This document shows, in pieces, positions 18,601 to 25,930 of a DNA stretch of 64,000 nt (position 1 is the first letter of the stretch; each line of letters opens with the position of its first letter). Source of the DNA: Pseudomonas sp. TTU2014-080ASC (GTDB lineage Bacteria; Pseudomonadota; Gammaproteobacteria; Pseudomonadales; Pseudomonadaceae); contig NZ_LKKK01000012.1 of NCBI RefSeq assembly GCF_001446935.1, positions 248,001 through 312,000 on the forward strand. Direction: 5' to 3'. Below the pieces are notes generated by a model. That model worked only from the letters and a program-made list of their open reading frames with translations. It was not told where the DNA came from and made no database searches. The translations under genes were made by a program, and so were the position numbers.

Positions 18601-18904
18601 CGGCCACCTCAGGTGTAACGGGAGTTAAAGCAGGCAGAGCGCTGTCAGGCAGGGTTTGCAAAGCCGAAACCGGGGCTTTTTCCAGCTCATCCAAGCGCGC
18701 CTTGAGGCTGTTTGCGCTCTGCTCGAATTGCGTTGAGACAACCTTCAGCTGGGACTCCAGCTTGTTGTTCTCACGCTCCAGTCCTCGTAGCTTTAAGGCT
18801 TGGCCGATACCCAGCCCCAACAGTGCACCGATCAGAGCCGAGCTGAGCGTTTCATCCGCCAGCGCGCCCAACACCAAACCAACCGCCATGTAAACCCACT
18901 GCAT
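15680..18904 (-). CDS. DUF2339 large polytopic membrane protein
   Basis: 1074 residues. After a first hydrophobic segment comes a coiled-coil-like stretch (LERENNKLESQLKVVSTQ) and an acidic, proline-rich linker. From about residue 165 the chain is almost continuously hydrophobic, with more than 25 predicted helices. This layout is that of DUF2339. Suggested roles in the literature are vague; with DUF3999 it may act in envelope maintenance. It is the first gene of the pair, transcribed towards estA. Confidence 0.9.
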   Translation of the reverse strand: MQWVYMAVGLVLGALADETLSSALIGALLGLGIGQALKLRGLERENNKLESQLKVVSTQFEQSANSLKARLDELEKAPVSALQTLPDSALPALTPVTPEVAEPDPALAQEADDKLDLDWTLDFDQLQHSTPDSSEQDSAAQWNEPASAESRQPTLIERGYAAAKNWLLGGNTVLRVGVVLLFLGLAFLLRYATEGVVVPVELRYAGVAASALALLGLGWWLRKRNPNYALMVQGAGVAVLYLTVFAAMRLHPLLDPSMAFAMLVLVTLFSAILAVKQDALVLAAAAALGGFAAPILASTGSGSHVALFSYFALLNTGIFAIAWFKAWRQLNLIGMVGTFSIGLAWGLRSYTPELLWSTEPFLILFFLMYVAIGLLFARRKLREAEDAPSVPGEMLRWAARKGDYIDASVLFGPPLVGFGLQFAVVQHIEFAAAFSALGLGLFYLLLARLLVERTGNRAALLVETCLALGVVFASLAIPLGLDANWTSAVWALEGAGIYWLGLRQQRKLARAFALLLQFGAALAFLIGLRPGDSTLLDGSALGALMLAVALLFSYWQLRHSGTELSTHWERRGISLLASSGLGFFYLIAPLLFAVQGTATCWAVAGLLTLWIGLRLPARSFLLCAFAVQLLGGLLFLAISPLLGHLNAEGLRPLAHGDFWAPLVLGITALVGAWKLQQQAQREGAISLGNFSLLGLSQLLMLWGAAWWALALSSEVLRFVDGDSQASALLLVLTGSVALAAYLAGRVRWTGLGVLCCLLTPLAGVVLLYAWHEQYHPAANWGWLAWGLLFAVHFWSLRRLAGLLPSGALSTAHVLGCWLLLGVLSLELRYLFMSLAEHYNAWRWLGWALLPSAYLWLMSLHRRWPWPLAAYPREYQVLAAAPLALLLLGWFWLANVMSAGDAEPLGYLPLLNPLELGLLFALGAVFLWAQKGLPVLGMSVAHSRVLNQAVLGASLFALLTAMVMRTVHHWAAVPYELNALLDSMLVQAGLSIVWTLIALPLMVFGNRRGKRELWLIGAVLIALVVAKLFFVELGNRGGLERIVSFIGVGVLLLIVGYFAPLPARKVGMDKSQEPT

Positions 18905-19142
18905 CCAAGCACCCCTTAGTCGGTAATCGCGACAAGCCGGCTCCTATCGCGGATACGATCTGGCAGCAGTATATGACCTGGAAAACTATGGCCCTACTTG
19001 AAAGCTGCGATACATCGTCACAATCCGAAGACAGCTTTTACGGCAAAAGCTGTGCAAAACATAGCCAACCGGCAGATAGTCATTCACAAATTCGCCACTG
19101 CCGTTATCATCGCCCGCCGCTCAAACCACACATGCCTGCCTG

Positions 19143-19541
19143 ATGAAAAACAACCTGATTGCCGCAGCCGAAGTCGACCGCCTGGAAACCTGGGCTAAAT
19201 ACACCAGCGATATGTGCCACAGCTGTAACTCCACCTGCTGCACATTACCGGTGGAAGTGCGCCTGAATGATTTGATCCGCATCGGTGTGGTGGATGAGTT
19301 CGAGCGCAGCGAGCCGCCAAAGAACATCGCCAAACGCTTGCAGAAAGAAGGGATCGTTGAGCGTTTCAGCCAGAAGTCGGGAATTTTCACTCTGGTGCGC
19401 ATGAGCAATAACGATTGCTACTATCTGGATCGCAAGACCCGCTTGTGCACCATCTACGACAAGCGCCCGGACACCTGCCGTAATCATCCGCGCATTGGCC
19501 CGCGCCCTGGTTATTGCGCTTATATTCCTAAGCAGCGCTGA
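19143..19541 (+). CDS. YkgJ family cysteine cluster protein
   Basis: 132 residues. It has a zinc- or iron-sulfur-binding-like set of cysteines: CHSCNSTCC near residue 22, CYYLDRKTRLC in the middle, and DTCRNHP...GYC near the end. The spacing matches the YkgJ/Fe-S oxidoreductase-like cysteine cluster family. It is a cytoplasmic protein of unknown reaction. It stands between the divergent DUF2339 gene and the AraC regulator. Confidence 0.9.
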   Translation: MKNNLIAAAEVDRLETWAKYTSDMCHSCNSTCCTLPVEVRLNDLIRIGVVDEFERSEPPKNIAKRLQKEGIVERFSQKSGIFTLVRMSNNDCYYLDRKTRLCTIYDKRPDTCRNHPRIGPRPGYCAYIPKQR

Positions 19542-19598
19542 TCCTCAGCGGCCTTGAGTGAGACTGAATCAACCTCGGTACCATCAGATCGAAGTTCA

Positions 19599-20414
19599 AT
19601 GGCAATGACTACGTACGAAATCCCCGATGATGCAGCCCAGACCGAGCAGACCCGCGCGACTGTGATGCGCTATCACGAGTGCTGGAAAGCCCGTGATCTG
19701 GACGGCGTGATGGCGCTGTATCACCCGGACGTGCAGTATGTGGACTTCTTTCAGCAGCGCTTCATGGGTTATGCCGAGCTGCGCGATTACGTGCGTAACA
19801 ACCTACCGCGCCACCCCGGCGAAACCCTGGAACACACAGACCGCCTGCGCTTCGATGGCAGCACTGCATTTATCCAGTGCTGCATTCACCTGCACAGCCA
19901 GAACGGGCTGGCCGCGTTTCGTTCATGTGAAGCGATCACCGTGCTGGACGGGCTGATCTGGCGGGTCAACGAGTACGCCACGCTAATCCGCAGTGATGAC
20001 CGCGAGCAGGCCAATACCGACCCGCGCCCAGTACTCAGCCGGCTGGGCCTCAGTGCCCGCCAGCTCGGGCAGATGGCGCAGGACCTTGATGAATACATGC
20101 AGCGTCAGCAGCCCTACCTGAACCCACAGCTGAATCTGCAGCAGGTCGCCGCTGACACCGGCTACACACGCAATCAGGTTTCACACCTGCTCAATCAGGT
20201 GCTGGGGCAGAGTTTCTACCGCTATATCAACAACAAGCGCCTGCAGCATCTGCTGGAAAGCCTGCAACACAATCCATCACCGTCATCAGTGGACGACCTC
20301 GCCTTTGCTTCAGGCTTCAACTCACTGTCGGCCTTCTATAAATGCTTCCGCGAACACACTGGTCAGTCGCCTAAGGCCTATCTCAAGGAAATTTCCTTGC
20401 GGGCACGCATATAA
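19599..20414 (+). CDS. AraC-family regulator with N-terminal SnoaL-like domain
   Basis: 271 residues from ATG 19599 (a second ATG at 19605 is equally possible). Residues ~10-130 form a SnoaL/NTF2-like cone (MRYHECWKARDLDGVMALYHPDVQYVDFF), an unusual sensor for this family. The C-terminal ~100 residues are an AraC HTH pair: LQQVAADTGYTRNQVSHLLNQ and DDLAFASGFNSLSAFYKCFREHTGQSP. It lies 64 bases upstream of the amine oxidase gene on the same strand and probably controls that gene set in response to an amine or its breakdown product. This is inference from position. Confidence 0.85.
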   Translation: MAMTTYEIPDDAAQTEQTRATVMRYHECWKARDLDGVMALYHPDVQYVDFFQQRFMGYAELRDYVRNNLPRHPGETLEHTDRLRFDGSTAFIQCCIHLHSQNGLAAFRSCEAITVLDGLIWRVNEYATLIRSDDREQANTDPRPVLSRLGLSARQLGQMAQDLDEYMQRQQPYLNPQLNLQQVAADTGYTRNQVSHLLNQVLGQSFYRYINNKRLQHLLESLQHNPSPSSVDDLAFASGFNSLSAFYKCFREHTGQSPKAYLKEISLRARI

Positions 20415-20478
20415 GACAACTCTTAATTTACTTCACTAGTCTCAGGCTCAATTAAGAACATCTGCCGGAGACGAACTC

Positions 20479-21885
20479 GTGGAAGCATGGCGCTCCATCA
20501 GTCTGTGGATGGATCAGCTGGATGACCCGCTGACTCCCCGCCCCGCACTGACCGAAGACATACAGGCCGACGTCGCCATCATTGGTGCCGGATACACCGG
20601 TATGTGGACGGCCTATTACCTCAAGCGTCAGGCTCCGAACCTGCGCATCGTCATCCTTGAGGCAGAAACTGCCGGTTTTGGTGCATCAGGCCGCAACGGC
20701 GGCTGGCTGATGGGAGCGATGCTCGGTGAAGACCGCCTGCTGGCCAAACTCTCCGCCCACGATCGCCACACTGCCCATGAAGTGCTGCACGGCATTCCGG
20801 ACGAAGTAGCGCAGGTGCTGCAGCGCGAGCAAATCGACTGCGATTACCGCAAAGGCGGCTCGCTGTATTGCGCAGCACGCTATCCCGAGCAGCGCGACAC
20901 CCTGCGCGCGCAACTCGACAGTTATCACGCACAAGGCCACACAGAGGCGGATTACCGCTGGCTGTCCCGTGAAGAGCTGGATCAGCAATTACGTATCCAC
21001 AACGCCTACGGCGCGATCTACTCACCGCACTGCGCAACCATTCAGCCTGCCAAGTTGGCACGTGGTCTGGCCCACTGCCTGATCGGCATGGGCGTTGAAC
21101 TGTACGAGCAGAGCCGTGTTAGCCATTGGGAAAAAGGCCTGATCCGCACCGACCGCGGCAGCGTCCGTGCCGACTGGGTTGTCCCTGCCGTAGAGGGTTA
21201 CGCTGCCAGCCTGCCGCCACTGGGCAAATACCAGTTACCGGTGCAAAGTCTGATCGTTGCCACTGAACCGCTCAGCAATGAGATCTGGGCCAGTATCGGC
21301 CTGGACCGTGGTCAGGCTTTCAGCGAATGGAGCCGTCAGGTCACATACGGCCAGCGCACAGCTGACAACCGTCTGGTATTCGGCGCCCGTGGAGGCTATC
21401 GCTTCGGCGGCAAGCTGCGCACCGACTTTAATCTGACCACCGATGAGCGCGAACTGCGCCGTTACCTGTACTGCGAGCTGTTCCCGCAGCTTAAAGATGT
21501 CCGCATCACCCACGCTTGGGGCGGCAACCTGGGCATGGCCCGGCGCTTCCGCCCACATATGCTGGTAGACCGCAGCAACGGAATCGCCCTCTCCGGCGGT
21601 TACGGCGGCGAAGGTGTGGGCGCAACCAATCTGGGCGGCCGCACCTTGGCCGACCTGATTCTGGGCAAACAAACCCAGCTCACCCAACAGCCCTGGGTGC
21701 TGGGCGACAAACCGCTGAGCACTCTCTCTGGCTGGGAGCCTGAACCCCTGCGCTGGCTGGGTTACAACGCGATCATCCAAAGCTTTGTCCACGAAGACCA
21801 GGTGCTGGCCAAACCCGACAGCGCCACCTGGCGCCGCCGGCTGGCCATCACGCTGGCTAACACCCTAGAAACCTTCATGCGTTAA
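20479..21885 (+). CDS. FAD-dependent amine oxidoreductase (PuuB/gamma-glutamylputrescine oxidase-like)
   Basis: 468 residues from GTG 20479, with GGAG eight bases upstream. The FAD-binding Rossmann motif is VAIIGAGYTGMWTAYYL, followed by ILEAETAGFGASGRNGGW, the DAO-family second motif. The C-terminal GGYGGEGVGATNLGG closes the FAD site. The family includes gamma-glutamylputrescine oxidase and related secondary amine oxidases that release aldehyde, ammonia and peroxide. The downstream cupin and polyamine-type binding proteins suggest a polyamine or similar amine as substrate. Confidence 0.87.
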   Translation: MEAWRSISLWMDQLDDPLTPRPALTEDIQADVAIIGAGYTGMWTAYYLKRQAPNLRIVILEAETAGFGASGRNGGWLMGAMLGEDRLLAKLSAHDRHTAHEVLHGIPDEVAQVLQREQIDCDYRKGGSLYCAARYPEQRDTLRAQLDSYHAQGHTEADYRWLSREELDQQLRIHNAYGAIYSPHCATIQPAKLARGLAHCLIGMGVELYEQSRVSHWEKGLIRTDRGSVRADWVVPAVEGYAASLPPLGKYQLPVQSLIVATEPLSNEIWASIGLDRGQAFSEWSRQVTYGQRTADNRLVFGARGGYRFGGKLRTDFNLTTDERELRRYLYCELFPQLKDVRITHAWGGNLGMARRFRPHMLVDRSNGIALSGGYGGEGVGATNLGGRTLADLILGKQTQLTQQPWVLGDKPLSTLSGWEPEPLRWLGYNAIIQSFVHEDQVLAKPDSATWRRRLAITLANTLETFMR

Positions 21886-21897
21886 TCGGAGTACGCC

Positions 21898-22239
21898 ATG
21901 AGCATCGAACACTTTAAGAACACCCCAAACATGGCGCTGGCAGACGCAACACCAGTGGCCGTACCGCTGGGCGAACCGGTTGCAGTCACCACCGGCCAGG
22001 GCGTTGAGCATGCCGACGGTGTAGCCGCAGGCGTCTGGGAATGCACACCGGGCCGCTGGCGTCGGCAGATTGCCCAGCAGGAGTTCTGCCACTTCATTTC
22101 CGGGCGTTGCACCTTCACCCCGGACGGCGGCGAACCGATTCAGATCAACGCAGGCGACGCCATGCTTTTCCCGGCCAACACCTTTGGCATCTGGGACATT
22201 GAGGAGACCGTCCGCAAGACCTACGTCCTGCTCAAATAA
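21898..22239 (+). CDS. cupin (DUF861/Cupin_3) protein
   Basis: 113 residues, 12 bases after the amine oxidase gene. The single cupin domain shows GVWECTPGRWRR, QEFCHFISGRCTFTP and AGDAMLFPANTFGIWD, the Cupin_3 pattern. The family is linked with amine/ureidoglycine catabolism but its enzymatic role in polyamine operons is uncertain. A decayed copy of this gene lies between the two potF-like genes (23476-23641). Confidence 0.88.
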   Translation: MSIEHFKNTPNMALADATPVAVPLGEPVAVTTGQGVEHADGVAAGVWECTPGRWRRQIAQQEFCHFISGRCTFTPDGGEPIQINAGDAMLFPANTFGIWDIEETVRKTYVLLK

Positions 22240-22312
22240 CCCGAATTATCCGGCTAATCGTGCCCTTGTATTACCGCTTCGATAAGAACTCATAAGAACG
22301 TTGAGGTACCCC

Positions 22313-23389
22313 ATGCTTAAGAAGTTAGTTCCCCTGCTGTTGGTCAGCAGCATCAGCCAGGCCGCAGAAACCGTCCGTATCTATAACTGGAGCGATTACA
22401 TCGCACCGGACACCATTAAAGAGTTTCAACAAGCGACCGGTCTGAAAGCGCATTACGACGTCTACGACAGCAACGAAACCCTGGACGCCAAACTGTCGGC
22501 CGGCCGCTCCGGCTACGACGTGGTCTTCCCCTCTGACCACTTCATGGCCCGCCAGATCAAGAGCGGCGCACTGAAGCCGTTGGACAAGAGCCGCATCCCC
22601 AACCTGAAAAACCTCAACCCGGTGCTGCTCAAGACCCTTGAAGGCAACGATCCGGGTAACCAGTACGGTATTCCTTACCTGTGGGGCACCACCGGTATCG
22701 GCTACAACGTTGATCAGGTACGTAAAGTGCTGGGCGACGACGCCGTCATGGAATCCTGGGATGCCATCTTCAAGCCGGAGAACCTGGAAAAGCTCGCCCA
22801 GTGCGGCGTAGCCATTCTGGACAACGGCCCGGAACTGCTGCCGATTACCCTGCACTACCTGGGCTTGCCGCACCACAGCAAGAACATGGATGACTACAAG
22901 AAAGCCGAAGCCAAGCTGATGGAAGTGCGTAAGAACGTGCGCTATTTCCACTCCTCCAAATATGTTGGCGATCTGGCTAACGGTGACATCTGCGTAGCCG
23001 TAGGTTTCTCCGGCGACATCCTGCAGGCTGCCAACCGTGCGGCTGAAGCTAAGAACGGCCTGAACATTGAGTACCGCATCCCGAAAGAAGGTGTGCCGAT
23101 CTGGTTCGACATGATCACCATGCCGGCCGACTCCACCAACGAGGAAGCCGGTTACGCCTTCATCAACTACCTACTTGAGCCGCAGGTGATGGCCAAAATC
23201 ACCAACTACGTGCAATACCCCAACGCCGTAGTGCCAGCCACTGAGCTGGTGGATGAGGCCATCCGCACTGACACTCGCATCTATCCGACTGACGAGCAGA
23301 TGAAAACCTTCTACGCCCTGGAAGCCATGCCGCTGAACATCGACCGTGTTCGCACGCGCATCTGGAGCAAGGTTAAGAGCGGCCTGTAA
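22313..23389 (+). CDS. polyamine-type ABC transporter substrate-binding protein (PotF-like), copy 1
   Basis: 358 residues from ATG 22313 with GAGG seven bases upstream. Signal peptide LKKLVPLLLVSSISQA, then VRIYNWSDYIAPDTIKEFQ, the typical PotF/SpuD start. The ligand-cleft segments DVVFPSDHFMARQI, YLWGTTGIGYN and ANGDICVAVGFSGD are conserved. It binds putrescine- or spermidine-like ligands in the periplasm. No permease or ATPase genes are nearby, so it must serve a transporter elsewhere or a sensory role. It is nearly identical to the copy at 23717-24793. Confidence 0.92.
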   Translation: MLKKLVPLLLVSSISQAAETVRIYNWSDYIAPDTIKEFQQATGLKAHYDVYDSNETLDAKLSAGRSGYDVVFPSDHFMARQIKSGALKPLDKSRIPNLKNLNPVLLKTLEGNDPGNQYGIPYLWGTTGIGYNVDQVRKVLGDDAVMESWDAIFKPENLEKLAQCGVAILDNGPELLPITLHYLGLPHHSKNMDDYKKAEAKLMEVRKNVRYFHSSKYVGDLANGDICVAVGFSGDILQAANRAAEAKNGLNIEYRIPKEGVPIWFDMITMPADSTNEEAGYAFINYLLEPQVMAKITNYVQYPNAVVPATELVDEAIRTDTRIYPTDEQMKTFYALEAMPLNIDRVRTRIWSKVKSGL

Positions 23390-23416
23390 CTCACAGCCAC
23401 CCTCACCCAATTGAAG

Positions 23417-23450
23417 GCCTCCGCCAGAGCAATCTGCGGGGGCTTTTTTT
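23417..23450 (+). terminator. intrinsic terminator of potF-like copy 1
   Basis: Stem GCCTCCGC/GCGGGGGC (one G:T pair) followed by seven T residues, 28 bases after the stop. A similar terminator follows copy 2, consistent with duplication. Confidence 0.85.
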
Positions 23451-23475
23451 CAGGCTGAAATGCCTCGTTACATGC

Positions 23476-23641
23476 CAGTACAGCCCCAAAGCAAATTGAG
23501 CCACAAGACTTCTGCCACTTTGAGTGCGGAAGTTGTACCTTCATACCGCCTGTCGGTGATTCGGCCCTGTAAAAACAGCACCAGCACCCTCAGCAACCGG
23601 AACTTCAGGGAGAACATGCACAAACCACAACCTGCTTAAAA
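23476..23641 (+). pseudogene. decayed cupin gene remnant between the two potF-like genes
   Basis: In one + frame this spacer encodes KQIEPQDFCHFECGSCTF, matching RQIAQQEFCHFISGRCTF of the intact cupin at 21898-22239, and then meets a stop at 23570-23572. Further on, the DNA again resembles the cupin gene's last codons (ACAACCTGCTTAAA versus ACGTCCTGCTCAAA). There is no start codon and no continuous frame. The leader before copy 2 (CCGCTTCGATAA, GAGGTA-CCC-ATG pattern) also matches the leader before copy 1. The remnant therefore marks a tandem duplication of the cupin-potF segment. Confidence 0.8.
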
Positions 23642-23716
23642 AGCCAACAATCGCAGGCCAACACTTACTCTTGAACTGCCGCTTCGATAAAACCGATAAA
23701 TACGATGAGGTATCCC

Positions 23717-24793
23717 ATGCTGAAGAAGTTAGTCCCCCTGCTGTTAGTCAGCAGTATCAGTCAGGCCGCGGAATCTGTACGCATTTATAACTGGAGCGAT
23801 TACATCGCCCCGGACACCATTAAGGAGTTCCAGGAAACCACTGGCATCAAGGCTCACTACGACGTTTACGACAGCAACGAAACGCTGGACGCCAAACTCT
23901 CAGCCGGCCGCTCTGGCTACGACGTGGTCTTCCCTTCTGACCACTACATGGCCCGCCAGATTCAGCGTGGTGCCCTGAAAGAGCTTGATAAGAGCCGTAT
24001 CCCCAACTGGAAAAACATCAACCCGACTCTGCTCAAAGCACTGGAAGTCAACGACCCAGGCAACAAGCACGGCTTCCCGTACCTGTGGGGCACCACCGGC
24101 ATTGGTTATAACGTCGACAAAGTCCGCGAGCTGCTGGGCGACGACGCGGTGATGAGTTCCTGGGACGCTATCTTCAAGCCCGAAAACCTCAGCAAGCTGG
24201 CCCAGTGCGGCGTCGCCGTTCTCGACAACGGTCCGGAGCTACTGCCGATCACCCTGCACTACCTCGGCCTGCCGCATCACAGCAAAAACCTGGATGACTA
24301 CAAACTAGCGGAAGAAAAGCTGCTGGAAGTGCGCAAGAACATCCGCTATTTCCACTCCTCCAAGTACATCGGCGACCTGGCCAACGGTGACATCTGCGTA
24401 GCAGTTGGTTTCTCCGGAGACATCCTGCAAGCAGCCAACCGTGCGGCTGAAGCCAAGAACGGCATAAAGATCGAATACAGCATTCCGAAAGAAGGCGTTC
24501 CGATCTGGTTTGACATGGTCACCATGCCCGCTGATGCCGGAAATGAAGAGGCAGGCTACGCGTTCATGAACTATCTGCTGCAGCCGGAAGTGATCGCCAA
24601 AATCACTAACTACGTGCAGTACGCCAACGCCGTTCCATCCGCTGATTCACTGGTCGACAAAGCGGTACTGGATGACCGCCGCATCTACCCGGCAGCCGAG
24701 CAGATGAACACGTTCTACTCGCTGGAAGCGATGCCAATGGACGTCGACCGCGTCCGCACCCGCATCTGGACCAAGGTGAAGAGCGGCCTGTAA
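23717..24793 (+). CDS. polyamine-type ABC transporter substrate-binding protein (PotF-like), copy 2
   Basis: 358 residues from ATG 23717, chosen by alignment with copy 1; an upstream in-frame ATG at 23705 overlaps the GAGG ribosome binding site. The signal peptide is identical to copy 1 and most of the protein matches residue for residue. Differences cluster near the C-terminus (ANAVPSADSLVDKAVLDDRR versus the copy 1 stretch) and at a few cleft-near positions (DHYMARQIQRG versus DHFMARQIKSG). This may change ligand preference. The gene is monocistronic after a decayed cupin copy. Confidence 0.92.
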   Translation: MLKKLVPLLLVSSISQAAESVRIYNWSDYIAPDTIKEFQETTGIKAHYDVYDSNETLDAKLSAGRSGYDVVFPSDHYMARQIQRGALKELDKSRIPNWKNINPTLLKALEVNDPGNKHGFPYLWGTTGIGYNVDKVRELLGDDAVMSSWDAIFKPENLSKLAQCGVAVLDNGPELLPITLHYLGLPHHSKNLDDYKLAEEKLLEVRKNIRYFHSSKYIGDLANGDICVAVGFSGDILQAANRAAEAKNGIKIEYSIPKEGVPIWFDMVTMPADAGNEEAGYAFMNYLLQPEVIAKITNYVQYANAVPSADSLVDKAVLDDRRIYPAAEQMNTFYSLEAMPMDVDRVRTRIWTKVKSGL

Positions 24794-24815
24794 TTCCCCG
24801 CCCTGATGCCACCGA

Positions 24816-24847
24816 GCCTCCGCCAGTCCGCTGGCGGGGGCTTTTTT
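24816..24847 (+). terminator. intrinsic terminator of potF-like copy 2
   Basis: An 11-bp stem GCCTCCGCCAG/CTGGCGGGGGC with a TCCG loop and six T residues. The T-run overlaps the stop codon of the convergent HxlR gene. Confidence 0.9.
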
Positions 24848-25208
24848 ACGGCTGTGGGTCGGCCTGCCGCCGGGCCTCATCGATCAACGGGCGGTTCTCG
24901 CTGGCCCAATCGATCAGCGCATTCATCGGCACCAGAAAGGAGCGCCCCAGTTCTGTCAGGCAATACTCAACCCGAGGCGGCACTTCGGCATACAACGTGC
25001 GCTGCACAAAACCATCTTGTTCCAGGCGCTTAAGGGTCCGCGAGAGCATCTGCTTGGAGATATCCCCCACTTCGCGCCCCAACTCGTTAAAGCGCATCGT
25101 GCCTTCGCCCAACTCCAGTAAGACCAACAAACTCCATTGATCTCCCAAACGGTCGAGCACACCGCGTATCGGACATGGGTGGGTAAGCGCAGCTGGATTT
25201 TTCGCCAT
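24846..25208 (-). CDS. HxlR family transcriptional regulator
   Basis: 120 residues, winged helix. Family features: an N-terminal Cys in PCPIRGVLDRLGDQWSLLVL, then MRFNELGREVGDISKQMLSRTLKRLEQDG as the recognition helix region, and VEYCLTELGRSF as the wing. HxlR proteins often sense aldehydes or redox through the conserved Cys. It is divergent from the SnoaL-like gene at 25416 across about 200 bases and may regulate it. Confidence 0.92.
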   Translation of the reverse strand: MAKNPAALTHPCPIRGVLDRLGDQWSLLVLLELGEGTMRFNELGREVGDISKQMLSRTLKRLEQDGFVQRTLYAEVPPRVEYCLTELGRSFLVPMNALIDWASENRPLIDEARRQADPQP

Positions 25209-25415
25209 TTTTCACCTAATTGATCTGAATAAGCGGTCAACGCGCAGTGACCTGGTCGCCGCCTGATGACTTCTTGTGGGGCATCGCAGCGGGCTGTAAC
25301 CTCCGTGAATTCCCATGGTCTACATTGTAGAGCAGGGACAAACTTGAGACTAAAGCTCCGATTCCCACGCACGGCTGCGCCGTGTTCCCTAAGCATCTCC
25401 AACAGGAGTGAGCCG

Positions 25416-25886
25416 ATGCTAATTACCCGCCTATTCGCCGCCACCGTTCTGGCTTGTACGCTGCTAAGCAGCGGCCTGCTGCATGCGGCAGAAACCAGCC
25501 GTGATCTGAAACAGGAAGAAGCCAACCGTACACTGGTGCTGGCCTTCTATGATCAGTTTTTCAATCAGCACAAGATTGACGAGGCCGCCAAGGTGCTGAC
25601 CGATAACTACCGCCAGCACAATCCCTATGTCCCGGACGGCAAAGCGCCGATGGTGGATTACTTTCGCGGGTTCTTTAAGGAAAACCCCGAGGCCCGCGCC
25701 AAAATTGTGCGTAGCGCCACTGACGGCGATTTGGTCTACCTGCACGTGCACTTCACCAACAACCCGACTGACCGCGGCCAGGCCATCGTGGATATCTTCC
25801 GCGTAGAGAACAACCGCATCACCGAGCATTGGGATGTGGTTCAGGACGTACCGGAAACCGCTGCCAACGACAACAGCATGTTCTAA
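25416..25886 (+). CDS. secreted SnoaL-like (NTF2 fold) protein
   Basis: 156 residues from ATG 25416, with AACAGGAG seven bases upstream. A signal peptide ends near LLHAAET. The mature part has the SnoaL pattern: NRTLVLAFYDQFFNQHKIDEAAKVL, DNYRQHNPYVPDG and VDIFRVENNRITEHWDV. SnoaL-like polyketide cyclase relatives of this short type are common secreted or periplasmic proteins of unknown substrate in proteobacteria. It is divergent from the HxlR regulator, a frequent arrangement for stress-induced small proteins. Confidence 0.87.
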   Translation: MLITRLFAATVLACTLLSSGLLHAAETSRDLKQEEANRTLVLAFYDQFFNQHKIDEAAKVLTDNYRQHNPYVPDGKAPMVDYFRGFFKENPEARAKIVRSATDGDLVYLHVHFTNNPTDRGQAIVDIFRVENNRITEHWDVVQDVPETAANDNSMF

Positions 25887-25930
25887 AACAACAGGCCGCC
25901 GGAGTGTTTCGGCGGCCTGCCCGCGTGCGC

